Origin: an uncultured Clostridia bacterium
Lineage (GTDB): Bacteria; Bacillota; Clostridia; HGM11514
DNA length: 64,000 bases
Assembly: GCA_934464705.1 (NCBI GenBank)
Contig: CAKSKB010000001.1
Coordinates: forward strand, 186,001-250,000
Direction: 5' to 3'
Part shown: positions 32,147 to 39,616 of the stretch, piece by piece
Numbering within the stretch: position 1 is the stretch's first letter
How the letters are laid out: each line of letters starts with the position of its first letter
The notes under the pieces: model-generated
Database searches by the model: none
Told to the model about the DNA's origin: nothing
What the model saw: only the letters and a program-made list of their open reading frames with translations
Position numbers and translations under genes: made by a program

Positions 32147-33313
32147 TTAATAAACCGGAACATACCCTGCCGGGTCAACGCAAGTACCGTTCACACGAAC
32201 CTCAAAGTGAAGGTGAGGACCGGTAGACCATCCGGTACTTCCGACATTCGCAATATGCTGCCCTGCCGAAACCACTTCGCCGGAGGACACACTGAGCGAA
32301 CTTGCATGCGCATATAAAGTATATATACCGCCGCCGTGATCTATTACAACATAATTTCCGTAACCGCCGGTATTAAAGCCTGCGGTAATTACAACGCCGT
32401 CGGACGAAGCTAAAATAGGAGTGCCGTAAGGAGCACCGAGGTCAACACCGCTGTGGCCTTCCCACTTGCCCGAAATAGGGCTGATTCTTCCGCCGAAAGG
32501 CGAAGTTACAACATAGTGGCTCGCAAACGGATAGTTAAGCGCACCGCTTGTAAAATTATACGAAGCCGTTACATGAGAAACCTCCGCAGCCGCCTGTCTT
32601 ATTCTTTCGTTGGCTTCTTCCTCCGCTTTTTTGGATGCGGCAAGGTTAGCCTCATACTGAGCGATAAGGTCGCTTAATTTATCGACTTCCGTCTGTTTTT
32701 CATTCTGTTTTGCCTTAAGCTCATCCTGCTTGGAATTAAGCTGGTCGGCAGCCTCGGAAACCTTCTGCATTTTACCTTCAAGCTCCGATTTTTTATCTTC
32801 TACGGTCTTTTTTGCGTCCTTATAGCCTTTGAGAATTGACTGGTCATATTTTGTTATGGTGCGGACGGTATCTATTCTGTCAAGAAGGTCGGCAAAGCTT
32901 GTTGCGCTTAAAAGTATATCAAGCACGCCGATATTTCCGTTTTCATCCATAACGCGGAGTCTTTTTCTGATTAAATCGTCCTGAACGCTGATTCTTTCGG
33001 TAGCGGCATCGATTTCCTGATTCAGAATATCGATTTCCTTATTATAGTTGTCAAGCGTTGCCGAAAGTTCATCAATATCCCCCTGAAGAGAATTAACCTG
33101 ATCCGTAAGGTCATTTAGTATACTGAGAGCCGCATACTTTTCGCTGTTTTTTTCATCAATCGCCTGCTGCGCCTCTTCCTGCTCCTTTTTGGATTTGTTT
33201 ATGATTTCCTGATCGGTTTCCGCAAATACATAGTAAATGCTTGTCGATAAGGAAAAAAAGAGCAACAGAAGAACAACTGCAATTGAAATAATTCTTACTG
33301 TTTTTTTATTCAT
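32147..33313 (-). CDS. EnvC-like M23 peptidase / murein hydrolase activator
   Basis: Secreted 388-residue partner of FtsEX. The start at 33313 follows GGAGATG and gives a signal peptide or N-terminal anchor (RIISIAVVLLLLFFSLSTSI). Residues 40-250 are a long coiled coil (NKSKKEQEEAQQAIDEKN and LNSKQDELKAKQNEKQTE), the part that contacts FtsX in related systems. The C-terminus is a LytM domain with the zinc-ligand motifs GHSGVDLGAPYGTPI and GPHLHFEVR. Both the HxxxD and HxH motifs are intact, so it may be an active endopeptidase, unlike E. coli EnvC. It begins 16 bases after ftsX. Confidence 0.92.
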   Translation of the reverse strand: MNKKTVRIISIAVVLLLLFFSLSTSIYYVFAETDQEIINKSKKEQEEAQQAIDEKNSEKYAALSILNDLTDQVNSLQGDIDELSATLDNYNKEIDILNQEIDAATERISVQDDLIRKRLRVMDENGNIGVLDILLSATSFADLLDRIDTVRTITKYDQSILKGYKDAKKTVEDKKSELEGKMQKVSEAADQLNSKQDELKAKQNEKQTEVDKLSDLIAQYEANLAASKKAEEEANERIRQAAAEVSHVTASYNFTSGALNYPFASHYVVTSPFGGRISPISGKWEGHSGVDLGAPYGTPILASSDGVVITAGFNTGGYGNYVVIDHGGGIYTLYAHASSLSVSSGEVVSAGQHIANVGSTGWSTGPHLHFEVRVNGTCVDPAGYVPVY

Positions 33314-33329
33314 CGGTAAATCATCTCCA

Positions 33330-34229
33330 TTAAACATCGAGGTGCTTCCTTACGGAAATAAGACTGCCGATAATGCCGCTTAAAATTCCGAGTCCGGCGG
33401 AACTGCCGGCAAGAAGCAAAACAACCTCGTTCACGGGTCTGGGTTTGAACATTGTAGCACCCGAGTTTTTAAAGATATTGATAACAGTCTGCGCAAAGTA
33501 GTTGTATGTAGGCCATGCAACGGCAATGGTTATCGCCGAAGCGATGATACCTATAATGATACCTTCTATAACAAAAGGCCATCTGATAAACCAGTTTGTT
33601 GCGCCGATAAATTTCATTATATTGATTTCTTTTCTGCGTGCGTAAACCGCAAGCCTTATCGTATTTGTGATAATCGTTACGGAAACAACCATAAGCAGAA
33701 TATAAATCCAAATACTTATCCAGTTGACATACTTTGTTATTTTAACAAGAGTTTCAGCGGTTTCAACGCTGCTTTTGATTTCGCTTACACCGTCAATGCT
33801 TTTGATAACGGTTTCTATTTCATTTCGATTCTGAAGGTCCTTAATTGACACTTTATACTTATCTCTCAGCGGATTATCATATTCAAGACCCTCAAAAATC
33901 TCCTGATCGTCAAAATCCTGTTTCATACTTTCAAGAGCCTGCTGTTTGCTTTCAAATTCAACGGTATCAACGCCGCCTATTTCGGAAATCTCATTTCCTA
34001 TCTGTTCGGTACGGTCGGCGGTTGCGTTTTCATCAACAATTACCAGCAGCTGATATTCGCTCTGAAGCTGATCCACAACATGGTTAACATTGGTTGTTAC
34101 AGTTATAAACAGACAAAATATCAGCAGGCTGAATGTAACGGTTATAATTGAAGCAAGGCTCATAACCCAGTTGATTTTAATGCTTTTCAGGCCTTCCGAA
34201 AAGAAGTATTTAAAAGACCGGAGCTTCAT
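33330..34229 (-). CDS. ftsX: cell-division ABC transporter permease FtsX
   Basis: Integral membrane partner of FtsE that transmits ATP-driven conformational change to wall hydrolases. The start at 34229 follows AGGAGAAT. The 299-residue product has the four-helix FtsX topology: one helix near the N-terminus (VMSLASIITVTFSLLIFCLF), a large extracellular loop of about 110 residues, and three C-terminal helices with NTIRLAVYARRKEINIMKFI and ATNWFIRWPFVIEG. Its first 20 bases overlap ftsE. Confidence 0.95.
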   Translation of the reverse strand: MKLRSFKYFFSEGLKSIKINWVMSLASIITVTFSLLIFCLFITVTTNVNHVVDQLQSEYQLLVIVDENATADRTEQIGNEISEIGGVDTVEFESKQQALESMKQDFDDQEIFEGLEYDNPLRDKYKVSIKDLQNRNEIETVIKSIDGVSEIKSSVETAETLVKITKYVNWISIWIYILLMVVSVTIITNTIRLAVYARRKEINIMKFIGATNWFIRWPFVIEGIIIGIIASAITIAVAWPTYNYFAQTVINIFKNSGATMFKPRPVNEVVLLLAGSSAGLGILSGIIGSLISVRKHLDV

Positions 34230-34902
34230 AATATTCTCCTCTCTGTTCGTCATTTAAGAGCGAGCCGTTATCAAGAGTGATTACACGCTTTTTGAATGTG
34301 TTAACCATATCTCGGTCATGCGTAACGACAAGCACGGTTGTTCCGTGGCGGTTGATTTCCTCAAGAAGCTGCATGATTTCAACGGAGTTCTGCGGGTCAA
34401 GGTTACCCGTAGGCTCGTCGGCAATGAGAACCGGAGGATTGTTGGCAAGCGCCCTTGCCATAGCGACCCTCTGCTGTTCGCCGCCGGAAAGTTCATCCGG
34501 ATAGCAATTAACTTTCTGCGCAAGCCCGACCATCGCCAGAAGCGTAGGAACCGTACGCCTTATATCCCTCGGTGAAGCACCTATGACTTCCATTGCGAAA
34601 GCGACATTTTCCTTAACGGTTTTTTTCGGAAGAAGCCTGAAATCCTGAAAAACCATGCCGATGCTTCGCCTGAGGTACGGAACCTTTGACTTCGGAAGCT
34701 TTTCTATATGAAGCCTGTTAACGATAATATTGCCGGAGGTGGGGTGTTCCTCGCATGTAATAAGCTTTGTAAGCGTGGATTTACCCGCACCCGAACGCCC
34801 GATAATAAACGCAAACTCTCCCCTGTCAACATGGAAAGACACATTATCGAGCGCCAGCGTACCGTTATCGTATTTTTTAGTTACATTGGAAAAAGTAATC
34901 AA
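34210..34902 (-). CDS. ftsE: cell-division ATP-binding protein FtsE
   Basis: ATPase of the FtsEX complex (230 residues). Walker A is GRSGAGKSTL near residue 36, the signature is LSGGEQQRVAMARAL near 139, and Walker B is VLIADEPTGNLD, followed by the H-loop VVTHDRDMV. No membrane segments. The preceding regulator gene ends 18 bases upstream, so the cell-wall genes probably share its transcript. Confidence 0.96.
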   Translation of the reverse strand: MITFSNVTKKYDNGTLALDNVSFHVDRGEFAFIIGRSGAGKSTLTKLITCEEHPTSGNIIVNRLHIEKLPKSKVPYLRRSIGMVFQDFRLLPKKTVKENVAFAMEVIGASPRDIRRTVPTLLAMVGLAQKVNCYPDELSGGEQQRVAMARALANNPPVLIADEPTGNLDPQNSVEIMQLLEEINRHGTTVLVVTHDRDMVNTFKKRVITLDNGSLLNDEQRGEYYEAPVF

Positions 34903-34920
34903 CTGTAAACACCTGCTTAA

Positions 34921-36009
34921 TCAGATTTTAATGGGATTGGAAACAAGATATTTCTTAACCATCATAGCTACCTTAAACACAATTGCGTCATCGAACATTC
35001 TGAGGTCGAGCCCGGTAAGCTTATGTATCTTATCGAGTCTGTAAACAAGCGTGTTTCTGTGAACATAAAGCTTTCTCGAAGTTTCGCTGACATTAAGGTT
35101 ATTCTCAAAGAATTTCTGAATGGTAATGATTGTTTCCTGATCAAGAACCTCAATCGACTCCTTCTTGAAAATTTCGTTAAGGAACATCTCGCAGAGCCTT
35201 GTCGGCAGATGATAGATAAGTCTGCCTATGCCGAGGTTATCGTAGCTTACAATGCTTTTTTCGGTATCAAACACCTTGCCTACTTCAAGTGCAACCTGCG
35301 CTTCCTTGAAGGAACGGGCAAGTTCTTTGATATTTTCGGCAACGGTCCCGACGCCGGCATTGATTTTAACATAAGCTTCAACGCCGATAGTATCGACAAC
35401 TTCTTTTGCAAGCTTTTCGATATCCTTCATATTAAAATCGTTTCCTACTTCTTTAATAAGAACGATATCGGTTTCGTTAATGCTCACAAGGAAATCCGTG
35501 TCATTATCCGGGAACATATTGCGCACAAGTTCAAATATCTGAATATCCTCACCGTCAACCACGCGGAAAAGAACGGCAATTCTGCGCACATCGGGGTCTA
35601 TTTTAAGTTCTTTCACACGAAGATGAATGTCGCCTCTCAGAACATTGTCCAAAATAACATTCTTGATAAAATTAGCCTTGTCGTACTTTGCGTCGTAAAT
35701 CTGCTTAAGCCCCGTAACGCTGACACCGATCATGGAACTGTATGTTTTTGCAAGCTCGTCCTCGCCCTCGACAAAAACAATATTGTCAAGCTTGCCGCGG
35801 TTGCCGATAACATTGAAAGTATATCCGGCATGAACATAAAATCCCGGAGGGTTGCCGATAATACCGTCGGCAGGTTCAAAAACCGAGTTCATAATATGCT
35901 CGTCCGAGCATGCGGAAACATTCAAAAGCTCATCAAGCAGACCGACCTGCCTGCCTACAGCTTCTTTCATCTGGGCAATAAGGTTTTGATATGGATTCAT
36001 TGAAGGCAT
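34921..36009 (-). CDS. CdaR/PucR-family transcriptional regulator
   Basis: A 362-residue regulator with the PucR C-terminal helix-turn-helix: FFENNLNVSETSRKLYVHRN, then TLVYRLDKIHKLTGLDLRMF. A central GGDEF-like CdaR domain precedes it. The start at 36009 is chosen because AAAGGTGG has good spacing to that ATG. No metabolic target is suggested by the N-terminus. It lies at the head of the ftsE-ftsX-M23-S41 run, an association I recall from other Clostridia but cannot verify here, so it may tune wall hydrolysis. It has its own promoter. Confidence 0.88.
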   Translation of the reverse strand: MPSMNPYQNLIAQMKEAVGRQVGLLDELLNVSACSDEHIMNSVFEPADGIIGNPPGFYVHAGYTFNVIGNRGKLDNIVFVEGEDELAKTYSSMIGVSVTGLKQIYDAKYDKANFIKNVILDNVLRGDIHLRVKELKIDPDVRRIAVLFRVVDGEDIQIFELVRNMFPDNDTDFLVSINETDIVLIKEVGNDFNMKDIEKLAKEVVDTIGVEAYVKINAGVGTVAENIKELARSFKEAQVALEVGKVFDTEKSIVSYDNLGIGRLIYHLPTRLCEMFLNEIFKKESIEVLDQETIITIQKFFENNLNVSETSRKLYVHRNTLVYRLDKIHKLTGLDLRMFDDAIVFKVAMMVKKYLVSNPIKI

Positions 36010-36068
36010 AGCGCAAACCACCTTTATAAAATTTTATTATAGAACTGCATAGTATTTTACGATATTCT

Positions 36069-36097
36069 ATTATACAACAAATCGATAAAATTTGCAA
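36069..36097 (-). promoter_or_regulatory. promoter of the cdaR-ftsEX run
   Basis: Minus strand TTGCAA (36092-36097), 17-base spacer, TATAAT (36069-36074). Leaves a leader of about 50 bases. Confidence 0.75.
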
Positions 36098-36209
36098 GAG
36101 ATTTTAAACTAAATTAACTTTATTTTAATATTTTTTGTTGAAAAAGGCATAAAAACAGGCGATTTGAAATAAAATATTAGCTTAAACAGTAAAAATTAAT
36201 TTGATGATA

Positions 36210-36238
36210 TTGACACTGACCCGTCAAAATGTTATAAT
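36210..36238 (+). promoter_or_regulatory. consensus promoter of the IscU-like/GGGtGRT pair
   Basis: TTGACA (36210-36215), 17-base spacer, TATAAT (36233-36238), 56 bases before the ATG. Perfect consensus, in keeping with the biased codon use of the two genes. Confidence 0.88.
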
Positions 36239-36294
36239 ATTAACAAGTCTGTATTATAGGTAGCAAATACCAAATATTGAAAGGAGACTATATA

Positions 36295-36987
36295 ATGACT
36301 TATACACATGAAGTTGAACAGATGTGCAAGGTCGCAAAGGGCGTAAACCACGGACCCGCTCCGATTCCCCAGGAAGCGCAGTGGACAAAAGCGACCGAAA
36401 TCAAAGACATTAACGGATTTACCCACGGTGTCGGCTGGTGTGCACCTCAGCAGGGTGCCTGCAAGCTTACACTTAATGTAAAGGGCGGCGTTATTCAGGA
36501 GGCTCTTGTTGAGACAATCGGATGTTCCGGTATGACTCACTCCGCTGCAATGGCATCGGAAATTCTTCCCGGCAAAACCATTCTCGAAGCGCTCAATACC
36601 GACCTCGTTTGCGACGCTATAAACACAGCAATGCGTGAGCTTTTCCTCCAGATTGTATACGGCAGAACACAGTCTGCATTCTCCGAAGACGGTCTTGCAA
36701 TCGGCGCAGGTCTTGAAGACCTCGGAAAGGGTCTCAGAAGCCAGGTCGGCACAATGTACGGTACACTCGCAAAGGGCAGCAGATACCTCGAAATGGCTGA
36801 AGGTTATGTTACCCACATTGCTCTCGATAAAGACAACCTCATCATCGGCTACGAGTTCGTTCAGCTCGGCAGAATGATGGAAATGATAAGAAAAGGCACG
36901 CCTGCCGATGAAGCTCTCAAAAAAGCAACCGGCAGATACGGCAGATTTGACGAAGCGGTCAAGGTTATTGACCCTCGTAATGAGTAA
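36295..36987 (+). CDS. IscU/NifU-like iron-sulfur scaffold-related protein (GGGtGRT partner)
   Basis: A 230-residue protein with an IscU-like core. It has two cysteine segments, GWCAPQQGACKLTLNVKGG near 43-62 and ETIGCSGMTHSAAMASEIL near 75-94. The second is similar in form to the IscU Cys-loop helix. Beyond this core it is longer than IscU (about 130 residues). GAAAGGAGAC precedes the ATG at 36295. The next gene starts 14 bases later, and the two are a recurrent pair in strict anaerobes, annotated as IscU-like scaffold and GGGtGRT protein. Function of the pair is not established to my knowledge. Codon use (AACCTC, GGT, AAG) looks like that of highly expressed genes. Confidence 0.85.
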   Translation: MTYTHEVEQMCKVAKGVNHGPAPIPQEAQWTKATEIKDINGFTHGVGWCAPQQGACKLTLNVKGGVIQEALVETIGCSGMTHSAAMASEILPGKTILEALNTDLVCDAINTAMRELFLQIVYGRTQSAFSEDGLAIGAGLEDLGKGLRSQVGTMYGTLAKGSRYLEMAEGYVTHIALDKDNLIIGYEFVQLGRMMEMIRKGTPADEALKKATGRYGRFDEAVKVIDPRNE

Positions 36988-37001
36988 AGGAGGGGCAGCG
37001 A

Positions 37002-38003
37002 ATGGCTTTATTTGAAAACTACGAAAGAAGAATTGACCAGATTAACGCAGTCTGCGCTAAATACGGTATTAAGGATATTGAAGAAGCTCGTCAGATCGGC
37101 CTCGATAAGGGCGTTGACGCTTACACAATGGTAAAGGAAATTCAGCCTATCTGCTTTGAAAACGCAGGCTGGGCATATGCTCTCGGTGCGGCTATCGCAA
37201 TCAAGAAGGGCGTTAAGGACGCTGTTGAAGCGGCTAAATGTCTCGGTGAAGGCTTGCAGGCTTTCTGCATCCCAGGTTCCGTTGCGGACGACCGTAAGGT
37301 TGGCTTGGGTCACGGTAACCTCGGCGCAATGCTTCTTGAAGAAAAAACAAAGTGCTTTGCATTCCTCGCAGGTCACGAATCCTTTGCAGCCGCTGAAGGC
37401 GCAATCGGTATCGCAAAAACCGCAAACAAAATCAGAAAGGAACCCCTTAAGGTTATCTTAAACGGTCTCGGCAAGGACGCAGCTCAGATTATTTCAAGAA
37501 TAAACGGCTTCACATACTGCAAGACCGATTTTGACTACGCAACCGGTAAGGTTACCGTAGTTGAAGAAATTGCATATTCAGACGGTGAGCGTTCAAAGGT
37601 TCGCTGCTACGGCGCAAACGATGTTCGTGAAGGCGTTGCAATCATGCATCTTGAAGGCGTTGATGTTTCCATCACCGGTAACTCCACCAACCCGACAAGA
37701 TTCCAGCACCCCGTTGCCGGCACATACAAAAAGGAATGTGTCGAACTTGGCAAAAAATACTTCTCCGTTGCTTCCGGCGGCGGTACGGGCCGTACTCTGC
37801 ATCCCGATAACATGGCTGCAGGCCCCGCTTCCTACGGTATGACAGATACTATGGGAAGAATGCATTCCGACGCGCAGTTCGCAGGTTCGTCATCCGTTCC
37901 GGCTCATGTTGAAATGATGGGTCTTATCGGAATGGGTAACAACCCGATGGTCGGCGCTACGGTTGCGGTTGCGGTTGCAATCCAGCAGGCAATGACGAAA
38001 TAA
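37002..38003 (+). CDS. GGGtGRT protein
   Basis: A 333-residue protein named in databases after its motif, seen here as SVASGGGTGRTLHPDNMAAG near residue 262. Other conserved-looking stretches are VGLGHGNLGAMLLEEKTKCF, AFLAGHESFAAAEGAIGIAK and DVSITGNSTNPTRFQHPVAG. It has no signal peptide or membrane helix. Cysteines are scattered, not in a ferredoxin motif. The gene follows the IscU-like gene by 14 bases with GGAGGGG before its ATG and ends at a strong terminator, so the two form a closed two-gene operon. Function is unknown; coupling to a scaffold-like protein suggests metallocofactor or sulfur chemistry. Confidence 0.88.
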   Translation: MALFENYERRIDQINAVCAKYGIKDIEEARQIGLDKGVDAYTMVKEIQPICFENAGWAYALGAAIAIKKGVKDAVEAAKCLGEGLQAFCIPGSVADDRKVGLGHGNLGAMLLEEKTKCFAFLAGHESFAAAEGAIGIAKTANKIRKEPLKVILNGLGKDAAQIISRINGFTYCKTDFDYATGKVTVVEEIAYSDGERSKVRCYGANDVREGVAIMHLEGVDVSITGNSTNPTRFQHPVAGTYKKECVELGKKYFSVASGGGTGRTLHPDNMAAGPASYGMTDTMGRMHSDAQFAGSSSVPAHVEMMGLIGMGNNPMVGATVAVAVAIQQAMTK

Positions 38004-38018
38004 TAATTTCAAATGTTT

Positions 38019-38049
38019 AAGGAGCAGCATTAAAGCTGCTCCTTATTTT
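38019..38049 (+). terminator. intrinsic terminator of the GGGtGRT operon
   Basis: AAGGAGCAGC (38019-38028) pairs with GCTGCTCCTT (38035-38044), followed by ATTTTT. Confidence 0.93.
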
Positions 38050-38051
38050 TG

Positions 38052-38762
38052 TCACCTATTGCATATCCAATCCAGTATTTTTTGACATTCCTCCTTTGTT
38101 AGAGCTGCCTTATTTCCTGCCTTTTGTATTAGCAACATATTTCCCGTTTTAAAAGCTTCGCCTATTTCATTTCTGATCTGTTTAGTTACTTCGTTTTGCA
38201 ATATCAAAACTCCGTTCTTGTCCATATACCTTGAAATATTTGGATTCATTTTAGCAGATTCAATAAGCGACTCGTCAAGCTCTATTTTACGCACAATATG
38301 CCACACATTATCATCCGGATAGCGATACTCCAATCTATATTTACCGGAATCAACCCCATTAACGGTATTATAAGCTTCAAATTTCTGAATACCTCCCATA
38401 TGAATACCTCCGGAACTTGCACCTGTGTAAACATATTCCTCGGGATGATATTGCAGATATGCGTTATAGATTTTGTGTATTTTTACTTCTGAACCGTTTG
38501 ACGGAACACATTTATACAACTTCAAAGTTGATGTTGATTTAATATAACTCATATTATCTTTTATTTTAGTTTTTAAAAAAGATGGATCTTGCATGAAAGT
38601 CCAAAGTACAAATCCAGCAATCCAAAACAATAATGAAATCAACAAAGTCACTAAAAAACTATCCAAATAAAAAACATTGATAATTGCAGCAAGATTCATT
38701 CCAATTATAACTACAAAGATCAACACAAACTTCGCAAAATTATTTTTTTGTCTTGAAGTCAT
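38052..38762 (-). CDS. hypothetical two-helix membrane protein
   Basis: Not recognised. The 236-residue product has two adjacent N-terminal helices (FAKFVLIFVVIIGMNLAAII and FLVTLLISLLFWIAGFVLW) and then a soluble domain of about 170 residues containing YTGASSGGIHMGGIQKFEAY. That section has the look of a small beta-rich domain. The ATG follows AGGGAGAAT. Base composition is clearly more AT-rich than the flanking operons. It lies downstream of the 58-residue cysteine protein and a structured leader RNA, in what appears to be one accessory transcription unit. Confidence 0.6.
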   Translation of the reverse strand: MTSRQKNNFAKFVLIFVVIIGMNLAAIINVFYLDSFLVTLLISLLFWIAGFVLWTFMQDPSFLKTKIKDNMSYIKSTSTLKLYKCVPSNGSEVKIHKIYNAYLQYHPEEYVYTGASSGGIHMGGIQKFEAYNTVNGVDSGKYRLEYRYPDDNVWHIVRKIELDESLIESAKMNPNISRYMDKNGVLILQNEVTKQIRNEIGEAFKTGNMLLIQKAGNKAALTKEECQKILDWICNR

Positions 38763-38801
38763 TTATAATTCTCCCTTCTGTTTAATTTGAACAATAACCT
38801 A

Positions 38802-38978
38802 TCATCTGCCCCCAAAACACAATTTGCAATGTTTGAAATGATTTTGGAACTCCGAAATCACTTGTTCTTCGGTTGCATAGAATTTATAATTTGACAAATT
38901 CTCGCACCCCTTTGCATAGCGGCAACCATTTGTAAGATGCAATGTATGCGTTTTGGTATTAATGACATATTTGCGCAT
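38802..38978 (-). CDS. 58-residue cysteine/histidine protein, Ada-type zinc-domain-like
   Basis: A small gene, below the usual length cut-off, starting at 38978 behind AAAGGGGAAAG. The product begins MRKYVINTKTHTLHLTNGC and ends HFKHCKLCFGGR. The pattern (beta hairpin with His and Cys, a short acidic helix, then CxxC at the C-terminus) resembles the zinc-binding domain at the N-terminus of Ada, which often occurs alone in small bacterial proteins. There are four cysteines: Cys19, Cys25, Cys51 and Cys54. It is 39 bases upstream of the two-helix membrane protein and about 75 bases after a terminator hairpin, so expression probably depends on read-through of that hairpin. Confidence 0.6.
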   Translation of the reverse strand: MRKYVINTKTHTLHLTNGCRYAKGCENLSNYKFYATEEQVISEFQNHFKHCKLCFGGR

Positions 38979-39052
38979 TATAGCTTTCCCCTTTCTTTAG
39001 TAAGTTTTGTTCCGCCGGCAAAAAATCTCCTTTCCCTATTTCTCACGCAAAC

Positions 39053-39087
39053 AAAAAATGCGTGGTATAAAAGCCTATACCACGCAT
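39053..39087 (-). terminator. intrinsic terminator in the leader of the 58-residue protein gene
   Basis: TATACCACGCAT (39076-39087) and ATGCGTGGTATA (39058-39069) form a perfect 12-bp stem with a six-base loop. The minus strand then runs TTTTTTG. Its arms also resemble the closing strands of the structured RNA just upstream. Confidence 0.88.
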
Positions 39088-39111
39088 AAAAACGCGGCTT
39101 TGACTTTTAAT

Positions 39112-39310
39112 GTTACCACACATTTATATATCACGAAATACTAATCTAAATGGTATCCAAATAAAGGTATTTCATCAAGCCGGCGTTTTTAACAAATATC
39201 GCACCTTTTTTGAATACCAAAAACAAGGAATACCCGAAAAGAATATTCCGAATCATATTAAATTAGCATCATAAATGAACAAACATATATGATATATAAA
39301 GTGTGGTAAC
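39112..39310 (-). ncRNA. candidate structured leader RNA or riboswitch, class unknown
   Basis: A non-coding 199-base block closed by near-perfect inverted repeats: GTTACCACACATTTATATAT at 39112 and its complement at 39290-39310 (21 of 22 positions, one-base bulge). Inside, further nested pairings can be drawn: GCUAAUUUAA with UUUAGAUUAGU, UGGUAU with AUACCA, and a GGAAUA/UAUUCC hairpin. A promoter places the 5' end at about 39307, on the outer arm, and a terminator follows 25 bases after the inner arm. The upstream-facing strand of the closing stem can pair alternatively with the terminator. It does not match any riboswitch class I can recall. A MITE or 6S-like RNA is a less favoured alternative. 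Confidence 0.55.
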
Positions 39311-39313
39311 TAT

Positions 39314-39342
39314 ATTATACCATTACCGCAGTAAAAAATCAA
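39314..39342 (-). promoter_or_regulatory. promoter of the structured leader RNA
   Basis: Minus strand TTGATT (39337-39342), 17-base spacer, TATAAT (39314-39319). Predicted start 39307. Confidence 0.75.
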
Positions 39343-39400
39343 CAGTATTTTTCTGATTTTATGCAAAAAAGTGTTGGTTTACAATAGATGTGTTACATTT

Positions 39401-39443
39401 CGAAATATTTTGTTACGAGATAAACTCATAACAAAATATTTCG
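39401..39443. repeat. perfect 15-bp inverted repeat, AT-rich
   Basis: CGAAATATTTTGTTA (39401-39415) and TAACAAAATATTTCG (39429-39443) are exact complements around a 13-base spacer that itself holds GAG/CTC. No T run follows on either strand, so it is not a standard terminator. It lies in the otherwise empty stretch between the leader RNA promoter and the polC relic. No second copy was noticed in the window. Confidence 0.8.
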
Positions 39444-39469
39444 GTCAAAAAAAGAATACGGAAACCATT

Positions 39470-39608
39470 ACATCAGTAAGCGACAATAATTCACATCCGG
39501 CACACCCGAATCAAGCAGGTCATCATATTGTTCTCACATGAGTCCTTTTCCTTTGCGAATTCGTTCTGAAATTACAAATGCTTTCTTTCTGTCCAAACCG
39601 CATTTCAT
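39470..39608 (-). pseudogene. relic of DNA polymerase III PolC, C-terminal fragment
   Basis: The minus strand from 39608 reads MKCGLDRKKAFVISERIRKG, KGLM, stop, then EQYDDLLDSGVPDVNYCRLL before another stop. This resembles the PolC segment in which a Gly-x-Asp, Ala-Phe, Met-Glu, Val-Arg-Lys-Gly-Lys-Gly-Leu run is followed by Gly-Val-Pro-Asp/Glu-Trp-Tyr. Only about 45 codons remain, broken by at least one in-frame stop. No function expected. It marks past rearrangement of this AT-rich patch. Confidence 0.45.
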
Positions 39609-39616
39609 AAAAAGCT

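Noticed and set aside
36232..37376. Long minus-strand frames opposite the IscU-like and GGGtGRT genes.
   Set aside because: Strong codon bias of the plus-strand genes keeps the opposite frame open; both plus-strand genes are recognisable.
39112..39310. Reading the 199-base block with 21-bp terminal inverted repeats as a MITE.
   Set aside because: Not excluded, but no target duplication was found at the edges, a promoter start coincides with the outer arm, and a terminator follows at once, which fits a transcribed RNA better.
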